A stretch of DNA of 64,000 nt from Hofstenia miamia (Eukaryota > Xenacoelomorpha > Acoela > Hofsteniidae). The stretch's first letter is position 1; the number at the start of each line of letters is the position of its first letter. The notes beneath the pieces are model-generated. The model worked only from the letters and a program-made list of their open reading frames with translations, was not told the origin of the DNA and made no database searches. The stretch is taken from the NCBI GenBank assembly GCA_900660155.1, contig CABFPE010000154.1:539123-603122 (forward strand), written 5' to 3'. Both the position numbers and the translations under genes were made by a program. Positions 36,076 through 46,902 of this stretch are shown one piece after another.

Positions 36076-36554
36076 TTAAAGTCAATATCAACATTATGTT
36101 TGTAAAATGCAACAATATTTCAAATTAGTACTTGTCAACAAATAATTTGACAAAATGAAGGGAGCAATAATGCTTCCACTATTTTTAGCCATTTTATTAG
36201 ACAATAAATTCAAACTTCAAACAACAGGTACTTTTTGAAATCAAAACTATAAATAGAGCAGAAATCATTTTGGAACTTTTGAAGTAAATTCTTCAGAAAT
36301 CTTACTATTAGATTTAATTTGGTTTGCTTATTATTAACTAATGTCAAGCTAAACAATAGATGCATTAGTAGTGGCTTGGGCCCACATTGGGAGTGATTTA
36401 GGGGCCTTGATCCAAACCAATAACCTGCATTTACAGTAGGTGCATTGATAGGAGTTTTTCTCTGTTTAGCTGACTATCAATTCATTCATCTGCCTGTATT
36501 AAATAACAAAACTTTGGAGCACTAGGTAGTTCACTGCAGGGTATATACATATTA

Positions 36555-36582
36555 TATTATGTATGTATGTATGTATGTATGT
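36555..36582. repeat. (ATGT)n microsatellite at the LINE 3' end
   Basis: About six perfect ATGT units. On the LINE strand this is a CATA-type tail, as short tandem tails are common at CR1-group 3' ends. Confidence 0.7.
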
Positions 36583-36875
36583 CCGCTTTACTTCCTGTAC
36601 AAAACAATAAAGTTGTTTGTAAAAAGGAACATGACAATTACTATATGAATTGTGGGCAGGTTCCATATAATATATATGTACATGCATTATATATAAATGA
36701 TTTCTCAAAGTGCACCAACTGAGCTTTTGGAAATGTTATCTTGCATCTTGACTTTGATGTTGAAAAAGGAATTGATTTATGAAGCATGTGATCTCTGTTT
36801 TCTTTAATCTTTGTTACAGTTCTTATAAATTTCTTCTATTTGTACTATTTTTGAGAATATTCTAATTGGTTTCAA

Positions 36876-38127
36876 CTATTTCCACTTTCTAAAAGTCCTG
36901 GAACATATACCTCTGCTGCATACATATAGATGGGTAAAATATGTTTGGAATACAAACATTTTCATGTCATCTTTCAGATAGTTATTGAAATAATTAAGTT
37001 TTCGTATTCTGAGGTACACTACTTTTATTATAAAATTAACATGAGAACTCCAATGCAGAGAGCTGTCAATATAGAGACCTAGATTTTTAAATGTCTTTAT
37101 ATTTTCAATTTCATTTTTCCCAAAACAAATTTTCTCAGTAATTATTTTCTTAAGACATTCTTTCCTGTTGTTTGGATGCGTAATAATTAATTCCTTTATT
37201 TTTGAAATATTCATTTTTAAGTTTCTGCTTTTCAAAGCTTCAATTACCTTTTTTTACTGTTTTTATGTATTCATTGAAGTCTTCCATAGCATTGTCACAT
37301 CTGATTTTTCCAATTACTCTCATATCATCTGAGTATTTTGAAATATCCTTGATGTTCCTGTCAGCATCTAATTTTTTATTGGATATTTCATAAGTTTGGG
37401 CTGTGAATAGTATCCCACTCAAAGGTCCGCCTTGTGGAAGTCCAACAACTAATTTCATTTCTTCAGTGTATTTATCTTTGTCATAACATATTCTTTGCAA
37501 CCAGTTCGTCATGTATGCCTTTGCCCAATCTGACAACCAATGTGATGTTTTGCATAACTTATTTATTGTCTTGTTTTGCAAAATTGTATTAAATGCACTG
37601 GAATAATCAAAAAACACCATTCAAACAATTGAAGCATCAGTTAGATTAAGACATGAATATATAAATTCCATTGTATATAGCAATATATCCACTGTTCCAT
37701 TATTTTCTTTATATGCAAATTGATATGGATCTAAGGTATCTTTTATCTTTTGCATGTATACATCAACAACACATTTATCCATTACTCTAGTAATAACTGG
37801 AGTTGCTGTAATCAGATGGAAAAATTTTAAATTTTCTGGAGTTATTTCAATAACACTTGCAGTTTTTGGCACTGCCATCATTACTTTTTTCTTCCACTTT
37901 TCAGGGTAAATTCTTCTTTTGAAACACTTATTAAAGATCTTCATATATAGTACAGAGAGAATTTCATTAAAGTTTCTATATACCCATGTAGGAATATCTG
38001 ACAGACCTTTTGATTTATCACATTTATTCTTTCTCAATATATCTCTTATTTGCTCAACACTAATGGTTGGGGAATTCTCCTTGACAACTTGGATTTCCAG
38101 CTCTATGTCATTTCCTTTTTTCTCCAT
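36876..38127 (-). pseudogene. LINE reverse transcriptase
   Basis: RT domain of the LINE ORF2. Reading down the minus strand: KNKCDKSKGLSDIPTWVYRN (fingers), WKKKVMMAVPKTA, the palm start MVFFDYSSAFNTI (37620), VGLPQGGPLSGILFT (about 37450-37405) and the catalytic box YSDDM (about 37330-37315) where relatives usually have FADD or YADD. The C-terminal part FKNLGLYIDSSLHWSSHV lies at 37100-37040. A stop lies just before 37620 and a frame change near 37235-37245, so it cannot make a full-length enzyme as it stands. The family performs target-primed reverse transcription. Confidence 0.85.
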
Positions 38128-38544
38128 TAAACCTAGTAAAATGTGTATTTAGAAGGTGTCCTGTTGATTCAGTGATCCTAATTTTTTCTTGTTTTGGTTT
38201 CAACCTATTATTTATTGTATCATAAATATTTTCTCTGTTCATTGCCTCAATTTTCCTTCTTAGATTGAGTTTGACTCGTTTAGAAATTTGTTGCTGTAAA
38301 AAATTTCTCTGCTTTTGATTACCACTGTTCAATGCTATCTTCTTTGCTACAGTGAATCAATTTCATCATCTTTAACTTTGTCTGTTCTATATTGTGAGTA
38401 ACAAGGTGTTCTACATTCAGAAACAATTCTTAAAATGCTTTCCTTGATTTTTTGAACAACTTGGTTAAGAATGTTGTCCTCCAATATTAAATCACAGTCT
38501 ACCTTGCTCAACTTCTCTCCTATTTTATCTTGGTAGAACGCGAA

Positions 38545-39290
38545 TTACATTCTTCTATCCTTACATTTGTTTGCAAATTTTGTTTTATTGCTGATGCTTG
38601 GGATCCCCACTAAACTGAGGTGATACACGATATTGAATCCTCCAATAGGAGATTCATATTCAATGCTATAAAATTTAGGGTTAGTTATGTAGACAATATC
38701 TAATTGTGATCTGTTAGGCAGAAATATGTGTCTATCTACACAGTTTTTAAAAACCATACTCTCTAAACAACGACTTTCCTTTGATTAGCATCTCCTGTTA
38801 TGATGAAAAAGCTTGTTGGTATCATTTTAGACATGCAACTAAAGTACTTCTAATTATTTTCTCACTATTTTCTTTTTCCAATCAGGTGGTAAATACATGT
38901 TTATGATTACAACAGATATAAACATAGCTGGCAAAAATTTTGGCCTATTTGCAATAGCTAGTAACTCAATATCTTGAACAGAGATTTCATGCAAGACTTT
39001 TGGTTTGTGAATAGCCCATTTCATGTCCACATATATAATTAATAGTATAATCCTCAGCCATTGTCTTTTCCCACAATGTCGCAGTTTCTATCCAGTCGAA
39101 ACATATAGTAATTCTCAATTGCCAGGGTTTCACTATTTATTTCTTGTATTGGTTTAGTTTCCTGTATATTAACTATTGTTAAATTATTCCTTTTAACATA
39201 ATACTCTAGGATAGGGAAGTTTTTCCTTAAACTGTTGATGTTATGTGAAAGAAGTGACAGTAATGAGTAAGTTTAATTATTTTGTCAATC
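38545..39290 (-). pseudogene. LINE AP-type endonuclease
   Basis: Minus-strand pieces match the apurinic-endonuclease fold of LINE ORF2: LTIVNIQETKPIQE (about 39185-39140, the N-x-ET metal-binding box), INMYLPPDW (about 38915-38890, usual YRPP box), ITGDANQRKVV (about 38812-38780, usual GDFN box) and SQLDIVYITNP (about 38713-38680, the SxLD box). Not in a single open frame. It nicks target DNA in active relatives. Confidence 0.75.
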
Positions 39291-39716
39291 CTGCAGGATG
39301 TTGATCCATTTTTCATTTTTCCATTCATGCAGATGAAAATTCATTATTTGCAAATTCCTTGGTTCAACATTATTTTCCCTTAACATTTCTTTCTTTGCTT
39401 TAAAGCAGCATTTTCCCTTTCCCACTATTTTTATTAACTCCTCTGGACAGATATATGCTATAGTTAAATGGGTTACTACTTTTCAACTTACTGACATTTT
39501 CTAAAATTGTTTTTACATGTATTGGCTCCTTGAGCCTCACCAGGAAAACCCACTTTTTATTTTTATCATATTTACCTAACCTCGTAATGTCAGATAGTTG
39601 GTTTTCATAAAGTTACTGTTTTAACTACTAAACAGTTTACAGACATTTTCATTTTCCTCATTTGCCTGCTCTGATCACAATAAATATTTTCTCTCAGGAA
39701 AACCACGAATTCTAAT

Positions 39717-40142
39717 TTAATAATTGTGTTTGTTGTCTAAATCATTAGAAGTTATTTTTGAAATCTTTTCCTGATGAGAATTCTTCACTATATCAGAGTA
39801 CTTCTTTATTTCAGTTACAGCTGTACTAATGTAAGTGACATCTGCCTCAATTACATGTACATCAGTTAAGATACAGTTTTCACAATTCCAACAAATGCTG
39901 CCTTCTATTTTTACTTTTACTTGCATAATTCCAAAAACAGATACATTTATTCCTGTGCATGCAAGATGGAAGAAATGCTTACATTTCACACATTTGTTTC
40001 TATCATCATTAGATTCAACCTTCTTTCTGCAAATATTGCGGTCTGTCAAATATTTTTCCTTTGTGCACTGTGAGCGCATTGTGTTTCCAATCAAATTTGT
40101 AAGAGTTGATTGCCTTTTGCCACATTGAATGCAAAAAGGCAT
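39717..40142 (-). CDS. LINE ORF1, PHD-finger protein
   Basis: 141-residue open frame from ATG at 40142. It carries a C4HC3-like cysteine/histidine array (CRKKVESNDDRNKCVKCKHF, then FHLACTGI and CWNCENC, residues about 40-95), preceded by a second Cys pair (CIQCGK, residues 4-9). PHD fingers in ORF1 are known in CR1/L2-like LINEs and bind histone tails or nucleic acid. The frame ends shortly before the endonuclease and may be a shortened ORF1, since the usual length is above 300 residues. Start chosen as the first ATG upstream of the cysteine array. Confidence 0.7.
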   Translation of the reverse strand: MPFCIQCGKRQSTLTNLIGNTMRSQCTKEKYLTDRNICRKKVESNDDRNKCVKCKHFFHLACTGINVSVFGIMQVKVKIEGSICWNCENCILTDVHVIEADVTYISTAVTEIKKYSDIVKNSHQEKISKITSNDLDNKHNY

Positions 40143-40974
40143 TGTATACTGAGTTTGTCTGGTAAACTAATACATTGTAATCACACAAAGTTACACAATT
40201 AAATAATCCAATTAATATAGAATAGCAACAATTACATTTCTAAGTCTTTGTTATATAGAAAATGTACCTTCAATTGAGTTATTTGAAATAATTTTCATTA
40301 AATTTCTAGGGGCATGATCCATACTAGTAAGGGGATTTGCCAAACTTGAAATCTGAGTTAAACGAGAATTTTTCTCTAACTTTGAAGTTGTTTAAAGCAT
40401 AGACATGGAGCACCAGTGAAAACCAACTGTGTGTGATGCAAACAACAATCTTGACTACGTAGGTGACCTATAACTAGACCAATAAATAGACTGAGCATAT
40501 ATTGTTATTTAAATGTAAGTTAGTAATCTGCAAGTATTTATCTAATTTATTAATTATATTAAATACAAACCAATAATTTTTGGTAATGGCTAAACTGATA
40601 TTTATTAAGCAGCTAGCAACATTGCCTGGTTGCAAATTACAAAATTACACATTACAAATTGAGTTTAAGTCAGATACAACCACCCTTGAAAGCTGCACTG
40701 AGTTAGGATAGGGAACACATAAGTTTCTTCATTCAGCTGAGAATTGGAGCTACTCAATAACTATGATGTCATACAAGTGTGGAATGATTCAGAGATCAGA
40801 GACAGCCAGAGGCCACAGTAAAAGCTGTGACAATGGAGTACCTAAACAGTATTTGGTCAGTTGGAATTAATTTAAGTTAATGACAACAGATATTATGCTG
40901 GAGTGAAGCAGATATCAGTACATCCCTACCTGCATTTAACAAAGAATACCATTTAAAAGAATGAATAGCCATAT

Positions 40975-42324
40975 TGTAACATAATCAACATAAAATCATG
41001 TGTGGTCAAGATGAGAGAAGGAGTGGAAATAACTAAGACTCAATTAAAATAATTATTAAATGTAAAACACATGATTATTATTAATTATATTATTTGTAAA
41101 AATATAAAAGCAGTATTTTTATTTTAATTTGCTTGGTGGTACATTTGTTTTAATTTGCTTGGTGGTACATTTGGCAAATGGAAAAAAATTAAACACAAAT
41201 GCTAATTAATGCTGATGTGCATAGAACAGCAGACAAAGAAATTAGAGGGAAAATTGGTAAATACAGAACAACTTTGATTAGACAGGTACTAGCCAAGTGT
41301 TTGATTGTTTAGTATTACTAAGTATAAAAAGAGTGCAGTTGATTTATTTGATGAACAAAATTTATTGGATTTACTTCATTATCTTTGTCAGGTTATTTTA
41401 TTAAATTAAATGGAAAGCTAAACTGTAGAAGCACTAGTGTAATCTGGATGGTGGTCCCCAACTGCAGTTAAAGGAAGTCTGGAATGGCAAGCACATACAG
41501 CCTTTCAAAAGTGCGGTGCAGCTGGTAGTCGTCGTTTACTTGATGTGCTTATAGGTTAGGTGTAAGAATAGGGAGTTTTATTTGTTATAGCTTTCCTATT
41601 GGTCATAATTCAACAGTTATTATTATTATTATGAATGTTAGGTTGACCCTCATTATGAAGGCAATGTTTATTAGATCTAATTTTTCTGTATTATTAGATC
41701 TATTGCCTATTAGTAAAGTCATCAACATCAGACTAACTTACAATCTTTATTTCTCACTGACTGCTTTGATTGTTCACATGTATCAAGGGCTTACATGTAC
41801 TTTTATATCTGTAGAGTTATTATATGTAGGGAAATATAATAAGCTGAAGCACCATGGTTGCATTAATGCCTTCTTATATTTCAACCGCAATGATAACAAG
41901 AACAATCAATGCACTAAATTCTTAACAAATCACACACACACACACATGTTCACTGAGACGCCATTTCCATGCACTGAGTCTACCATTTCTGTTTATGTCA
42001 TCTTCATGAAGGTGGATTAAATTGCAAAGACCAATCATCATCTAATGCATTGCTTCAGGTCCGGTTGATACCCATTGCACCATCACCATCTCTCAATCTA
42101 AATGAACAGTAGTTATCTGTTTCATTAAGATTAACTAAATCTAAAGTAATAATATGGTACATTAAGTGTAGCTAATGCCATATTAATTAAAGTTAAACAG
42201 TTAACTATTACGCAGAGAGAGAGAGAGGTGTTGGAGTCTGTCATACATTGAATAGTGATTAAACCGGACTTATGTCGAGCAAAAGCCTAAATAAGGTTAA
42301 ATTTGATGTTGGCAAGATTCTACA
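40975..42324 (+). repeat. LTR3 copy
   Basis: 1350 bp, TGTAACATAATC to GATTCTACA, aligned with 31974-33276. TATAAAAA at 41323, CAGGTAC at 41283. A 26-bp tandem duplication lies at 41122-41173. Flanks (ATAT left, CTGG right) do not match, so one side has been lost or rearranged. Confidence 0.8.
41122..41173. repeat. 26-bp tandem duplication in LTR3
   Basis: Two adjacent copies of a 26-base unit containing gcttggtggtacattt. Not seen in the LTR3 at 31974. Confidence 0.85.
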
Positions 42325-42487
42325 CTGGATTGTTTTTATTTAAAGATTTACGCAATACTCCACAAATTCGAATGCTGGCAACACAAAAGGGGATACAAAC
42401 ATGACATATTATGGAAGCATTGAAATGAGCTACAGAGCATAAATTTGGTACTTATTCAAAGATTTTCTACTAATACCTATAGTATTT

Positions 42488-43256
42488 CCCATGTAGCCAC
42501 CACTAGTGGACCACTGGTGGGGAAGCAGTGGCAGGAGTGGCAGTGGCAGCCGCTCATAGCCGCAATTGCAGCCACTCTGGACCACTAGTGACATCTGATT
42601 TACTCTTAATCATAAATAATATATGAACTAATGCTTGCAAGTAAAATATTATTCATTATTATGCTCTCTTAGATCTCATAAACATATAAAATTCGTTGTG
42701 AAGAGCTTTTTTGCAATTTTCTGTTTGCAAAAAATTAGATATATGTGCAGAATGAAATTTCAAAATAATTTATTCACTATTATTCGTGGACCTTGAAATC
42801 AATGTCTACATGAGTACTTAAAATTGTGCAAAATATATTTTTAATTATTGGAAAAAAATAATGTATAAAAATTGCAATTTCTTCGGAAATTGAAAATTAA
42901 ATCTAAATTGGGCATTTTTGTGCGCTTGTTGTTATTGGTTATAATAAAAAAATTCTTTATATTTTCCATTGACAACTTAAAATCAATGTAAATGGTAAGC
43001 TTTCTAGCATTTCCTTCAACCCTTTGTTGGGTTTATATTAGTTTAAACTGCAATGTTTAAACTCTATCAATATAAAAGTTTGCTGTTGCTACATTTGAGA
43101 CATCACTCTAATGCTTAAATCATATTTTTGCCACCAGTTGCCCACCAATTAGCTACCAGTGGACCACTGATGAACCACCAGTTTACCGCTGGTGGTCCAC
43201 TGGTGCACGGGCGGCCAAACCCCACCTGGTGGCCCACCAGTATTTGGCTACGTGGG
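42488..43256. mobile_element. Palindrome-rich foldback or MITE-like element
   Basis: 769 bp with inverted terminal arms of about 35 bases. Left 42488-42522 starts CCCATGTAGCCACC; the right arm, reversed, starts CCCACGTAGCCAAA and shares ACTGGTGGNCCACC-type blocks. Both ends are GC-rich and packed with CCACTGGTGG and CCAGTGG palindromes, around an AT-rich core without coding capacity. No clear target duplication. A non-autonomous DNA transposon is likely; superfamily not assigned. Confidence 0.68.
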
Positions 43257-44230
43257 TTATGACTGTCCACAGACTTAGGATGCAAACAATTATTTCATGT
43301 AAATAATAGAGAATTCAAATTTAATTCAATGCTTCACAAAGAAAACAAAAACGCAACTTTGTGAAGCAAATATTTATAAATTCATTTCACAACTTATGTG
43401 CATAGCATCCAACAGTACCACATAATAGTATAAAATTATAATATTAATGACCACAACTTGAAAAAGGAAATCATTTATAAATAGTATTATACAATTGCAA
43501 TAAATAATTTTTTTTTGCAATTTACCATTTCTCTAAAATGGCCAGCCCTAGAAAAATGCTGGGGAATATAATGATTGAATAAAAGCTAAAAATTATTTCA
43601 AAATTTCTTGAACACTAAATCAGGCTGAGGTTTATGTTGATGATTATGTTAGTAAAATTTGATCAGTGATTGAATAAACTAGATTTTATTGTTTTTTTGA
43701 AATTATCTTTATATAATCAGTAAAGATCGTTTGTTAAAATTGGCAGTTTTATTCAAATACTTTGAAAATTTTAAATTTCTCTATATTATTGTGCAAATTT
43801 AAAAATGTATTATGGGAAGTAAGTACTCTACACTCCGCTTTTATTGAATTCATAAATATTTTTTATAAAAACTCAATTTTGTGAAATTTGTTTCCAAACT
43901 TTTTGTATATTTTGAATGAAAAGGAGTTAGATTTTTTTCCATTCACTTTGTATTTTTTTTTGCTACGTCATATTGAATGAAAATTTGAGGGTTTGGTTGA
44001 AAATACTTTTAAAAATGTACATATTTTATAAATGCTTTAAAAAGTCTTAGAAAAACTTTTATTCTGCTTCTGTTGTCCTTGCCAAATGGGATCGGACATG
44101 CAAAACTGAACCGTCAATCAAAACCGAATATTTCTTTTATAATTTTTGTATGAGTTTTTTTTAACCATTGTCAGATTGGTCAATTCAAGGCTATTCCGAC
44201 GCTATCTTTGGATTTTTTCAGTTGACAATA
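43257..44230. other. AT-rich sequence, no feature seen
   Basis: About 1 kb of very AT-rich DNA not resembling the retroelements. No supported ORF, RNA gene or terminal repeat. Possibly unique host DNA or the 5' flank of the ORF that follows. Confidence 0.5.
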
Positions 44231-44560
44231 ATGGACGAGATACCGTTTGTCAAACATGAGCTCTCCTCTGCTGAAAAAATTCTAATTGTGCGAGTCCATC
44301 AGTATTTCATTAAAGAAAAGCATGAAGGAAGGGCAGGATCTCAAAGACCAGTACGGAAGCGTGTAGCTAAAGCGCTAGGCTTCTCAACAAATACTGTTGC
44401 TAGGACTATTGCTCAGTGGAACAAGAATAAGGATCCATCATTTTCAGATGAACCGGTCGTCAGAGGGAAACCCCCTGTATGCTACTCTGCTACTCTAACT
44501 ACCTTTCTACGCCAAACTTTAAAGGCATTATTCGAAACATTCAATGCTTATCGCTTCTAA
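44231..44560 (+). CDS. Orphan ORF with transposase-like helix-turn-helix
   Basis: 109 codons from the ATG at 44231 (MDEIPFVKHELSSAEKILIV). An earlier in-frame ATG at 44168 adds 21 low-complexity residues and is less convincing. Residues about 10-75 look like a DNA-binding helix-turn-helix: a helical start, VRKRVAKALGFSTNTVARTI as the recognition region, then a basic stretch and a Pro-rich end. This resembles N-termini of IS630/Tc1-like DDE transposases. No DDE domain follows, so it is either a truncated transposon gene or a first exon. Codon use is less A-biased than in the Gypsy copies. Function not established. Confidence 0.45.
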   Translation: MDEIPFVKHELSSAEKILIVRVHQYFIKEKHEGRAGSQRPVRKRVAKALGFSTNTVARTIAQWNKNKDPSFSDEPVVRGKPPVCYSATLTTFLRQTLKALFETFNAYRF

Positions 44561-45994
44561 ATTAAATGTAGTTTCTAAAATGTATGGATGGTTCAGCAAA
44601 TTCGAAATTTTGTACTTTTGACAACTGTTTAATCGGTGTCATATCCTAAATGGCGAGGACAATAATATACAATGATTTTTTTGACGCCTGGCTGTTCAGA
44701 TATTTCAAAGATTAACACATGTATTTTATATAAAACATTCATTTTAAAGCATTGAATATCTTTATGGAACTTTACTAAAAATAATAGGACGTTTGGTAAA
44801 AAATCCGACAGACTTTCTAAGAAATTGGATATTTACTCATATCAGCTTAAACTAAAGATTTAAATTATTTTTTATCACGCCTTTAAAGTCACAAACCTTT
44901 GTTTCTTCTAAGCCTGTTAGGAAATTTTGGAATCTTGAGATTTTGACAAATCTATGGTATATTCTGCGTTATGGTGAAAATTTGTCATAAAATTGACGAA
45001 GGCACTTTATTGTGTTAACATTTTCATTGGAAAATTGGATTTTTACAAAAATAATCAGATTGAGTTCGTTCTTGGTGTTCAGATAATACAGCGCCAATAA
45101 AAGCAAGACTCGACTACATTATTTTCGCCCATGTCCCATTCGACACTTCGTGCTTGAGGTTTTGTAATTTAACACAAATATACACCCAGACTGGTTCAGG
45201 AACGTGCGCGTATAGAGGCTGTAAATGAAATAGAGATGTGTATAAGAGACATGTGTTCACATTTGTCATTCTTGTAGTATTGTGTGAGTTATGACTGCTT
45301 AAAAATTTTATAGAAACCATCGCAAACTGTAAAAAATATATCTGAGTTGTTTACGGTTAATATATGATATAAAATTGCTGTTTAACATTATTGTTGAGAA
45401 ATAATACACTGTTTTCAGAATACGCAAAATTTCACATGCACATAAATTGCATTGCATAAATACGTTCGTTTGATGCTTTGAAATATCATAATTTTAATCA
45501 ACAAAGCGTTAGAAATATTGGATCAAGCATTGAGAAATATTTTTTTCGAACAAAATATCGTGCAGAACATTTAGATGAACAATCTTAACAATCTTATTTT
45601 CGTTTTAAACAAGCAGCAACCTTGTTTCTAATTCGTGGTTGAAGCATGATGTACTGCAATGGAATCACAGCACTTAATTCAAAGTAGATATGCGCAGACA
45701 CTCGGATAATGAAGGCTCCAAATTGCGGCAAATTATGAAAATTTGTTCTAAAATTCAATCTAATTAATGCCGTTTCATTTGAAGGCCCGCATCTTATTAC
45801 TGTTTGTGAATGACTTTTGAATATTAAATACTAAAAATATAATATCAAAATTTTAATTCATCACATGTAAAACTATACATGGAGGAAAGTTGTTATTACC
45901 CAATGATAACCAAACACGAGCAGTAGTTCTAATAATAGAGAAATTGTGTACTATATCAAAAAATTGGCTCAATGGTTTAAAGTATTCATACATT

Positions 45995-45998
<4 letters not shown>
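44561..45998. other. AT-rich intergenic sequence with an adapter-like site
   Basis: About 1.4 kb with no supported gene or known repeat. Contains the Tn5 mosaic-end match at 45234-45251. The sequence on the two sides of that match cannot be assumed contiguous. Confidence 0.5.
45234..45251 (+). other. Exact 18-base match to Tn5/Nextera mosaic end
   Basis: AGATGTGTATAAGAGACA equals the first 18 of the 19 bases of the engineered Tn5 mosaic end used in tagmentation libraries. Minus-strand translation gives the tell-tale CLLYTS. Chance in 64 kb is negligible. Most likely a leftover adapter or junction in the assembly rather than biology. Confidence 0.88.

Positions 45999-46045
<47 letters not shown>
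45999..46045. repeat. (TA)n repeat at the Tc1 insertion site
   Basis: About 23 TA units immediately left of the Tc1 terminus. A further TA run lies immediately right of the other terminus, cut by the gap. Tc1 elements target TA, so the transposon probably landed in a TA microsatellite. Confidence 0.9.
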
Positions 46046-46048
<3 letters not shown>

Positions 46049-46200
46049 GTGCAGGACAAAATGCTTGGAACCTTTTCAGAAAATGAAGAATTTTGAAATA
46101 TTAAGAAGTAATTTTGTTTCAAATTAGCGTTATAATACTAGAATAGTTCAATGCGGCAAAAGAATGAATATTGCAATGATTTACTTGCCGCTTCAAAATA

Positions 46201-46748
46201 CAAGGTGAGCCAGAAGTTAGGGGGTAATACCAAAAATATATTTTTTTAATGTAAATTAAGCATTTATTCAGTTTATATACGTTCACTGTAATGTAATGAA
46301 TAATAAATGATACTTTTATTTACAAATACTCAAATTGTCCACCATTTACCTCGATGCACTCCAAAACTCTGTTCTCCATTGATGAACACACTTTGTGACA
46401 AAGCTCTGGAGTAATTGAATGAAAAGTGCTGGTTATTCTTTCCTTCAACTTTTCCAAAGAACATGGTTTAGTACTGTATACCGCTTCCTTAATAACTCCC
46501 AGAGTAAGAAGTCAAGTGGAGTAAGATCGGGAGATCTTGGGGGTCACTCTAGTCCTCCCTGTCAGCCTATCAAACAATTACCAAAAAGTGCCAGTCAAGC
46601 ACTTACGAGCCACGTTTCCATAATGCGCTGGGCATCATCATGCTGAAACCAGCTAGATATAAACACTATTAATCCCAGCGCTTGGTAAATGTTTAGGTGA
46701 GTGATGAGAGATTTGTGTATCACTGCCCTAAAGTTTGGCCCACCCTAT
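46201..46748 (-). mobile_element. Small DDE transposon nested in the Tc1 arm
   Basis: About 548 bp with inverted ends (GGTGAGCCAGAAGTTAGGG at 46204; reversed right end GGTGGGCCAAACTTTAGGG at 46744) and TA at both sides. The minus strand encodes PPRSPDLTPLDFLLW (about 46555-46510), the catalytic-region signature of a Tc1/mariner-superfamily transposase. The rest of the gene is missing, so this is an internally deleted, non-autonomous copy. Confidence 0.75.
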
Positions 46749-46902
46749 ATACATGTAGTATTTCTATTTAACTCAATACTCACTGAACGTCAAAAAGGTT
46801 GGAACCATAATGAAAAATTAATATTTCAATGATCAAATTTGCACAAATTGCACAAGATATATAAGATCAGGTTTGCTAACAAAAATATCTGTATAAATCA
46901 GT

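Larger units (their letters stand above)
36523..40405 (-). mobile_element. CR1/Jockey-group LINE with PHD-finger ORF1
   Basis: Non-LTR retrotransposon on the minus strand, about 3.9 kb. It has a 5' region (40405-40143), ORF1 with a PHD-like zinc finger (40142-39717), an AP-type endonuclease (about 39290-38545), reverse transcriptase (38127-36876) and a 3' end with a TATG microsatellite (about 36555-36582). The 8-bp TGGAGCAC at 36515-36522 and 40406-40413 is a likely target-site duplication, and the flanks are two halves of one LTR2. ORF2 is broken by stops and frame changes, so this copy is inactive. Confidence 0.8.
36076..40974 (+). repeat. LTR2-type LTR in sense, split by a LINE
   Basis: Bases about 36076-36522 and 40406-40974 align with the reverse complement of LTR2 (19182-20345). 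TATAAATA is at 36248. The LINE at 36523-40405 interrupts it, and the LTR3 at 40975 cuts off its end. It may be the 3' LTR of copy D or a separate insertion. The 5' LTR of D is a different type, so I leave this open. Confidence 0.65.

Noticed and set aside
36499-36708. Minus-strand 69-residue frame at the LINE 3' end
   Set aside because: Largely the translation of the ATGT microsatellite (THTYIHTYIH-like).
44168-44230. Upstream ATG for the helix-turn-helix ORF
   Set aside because: The extra 21 residues are low complexity and unlike family N-termini; the ATG at 44231 is preferred, though not proven.
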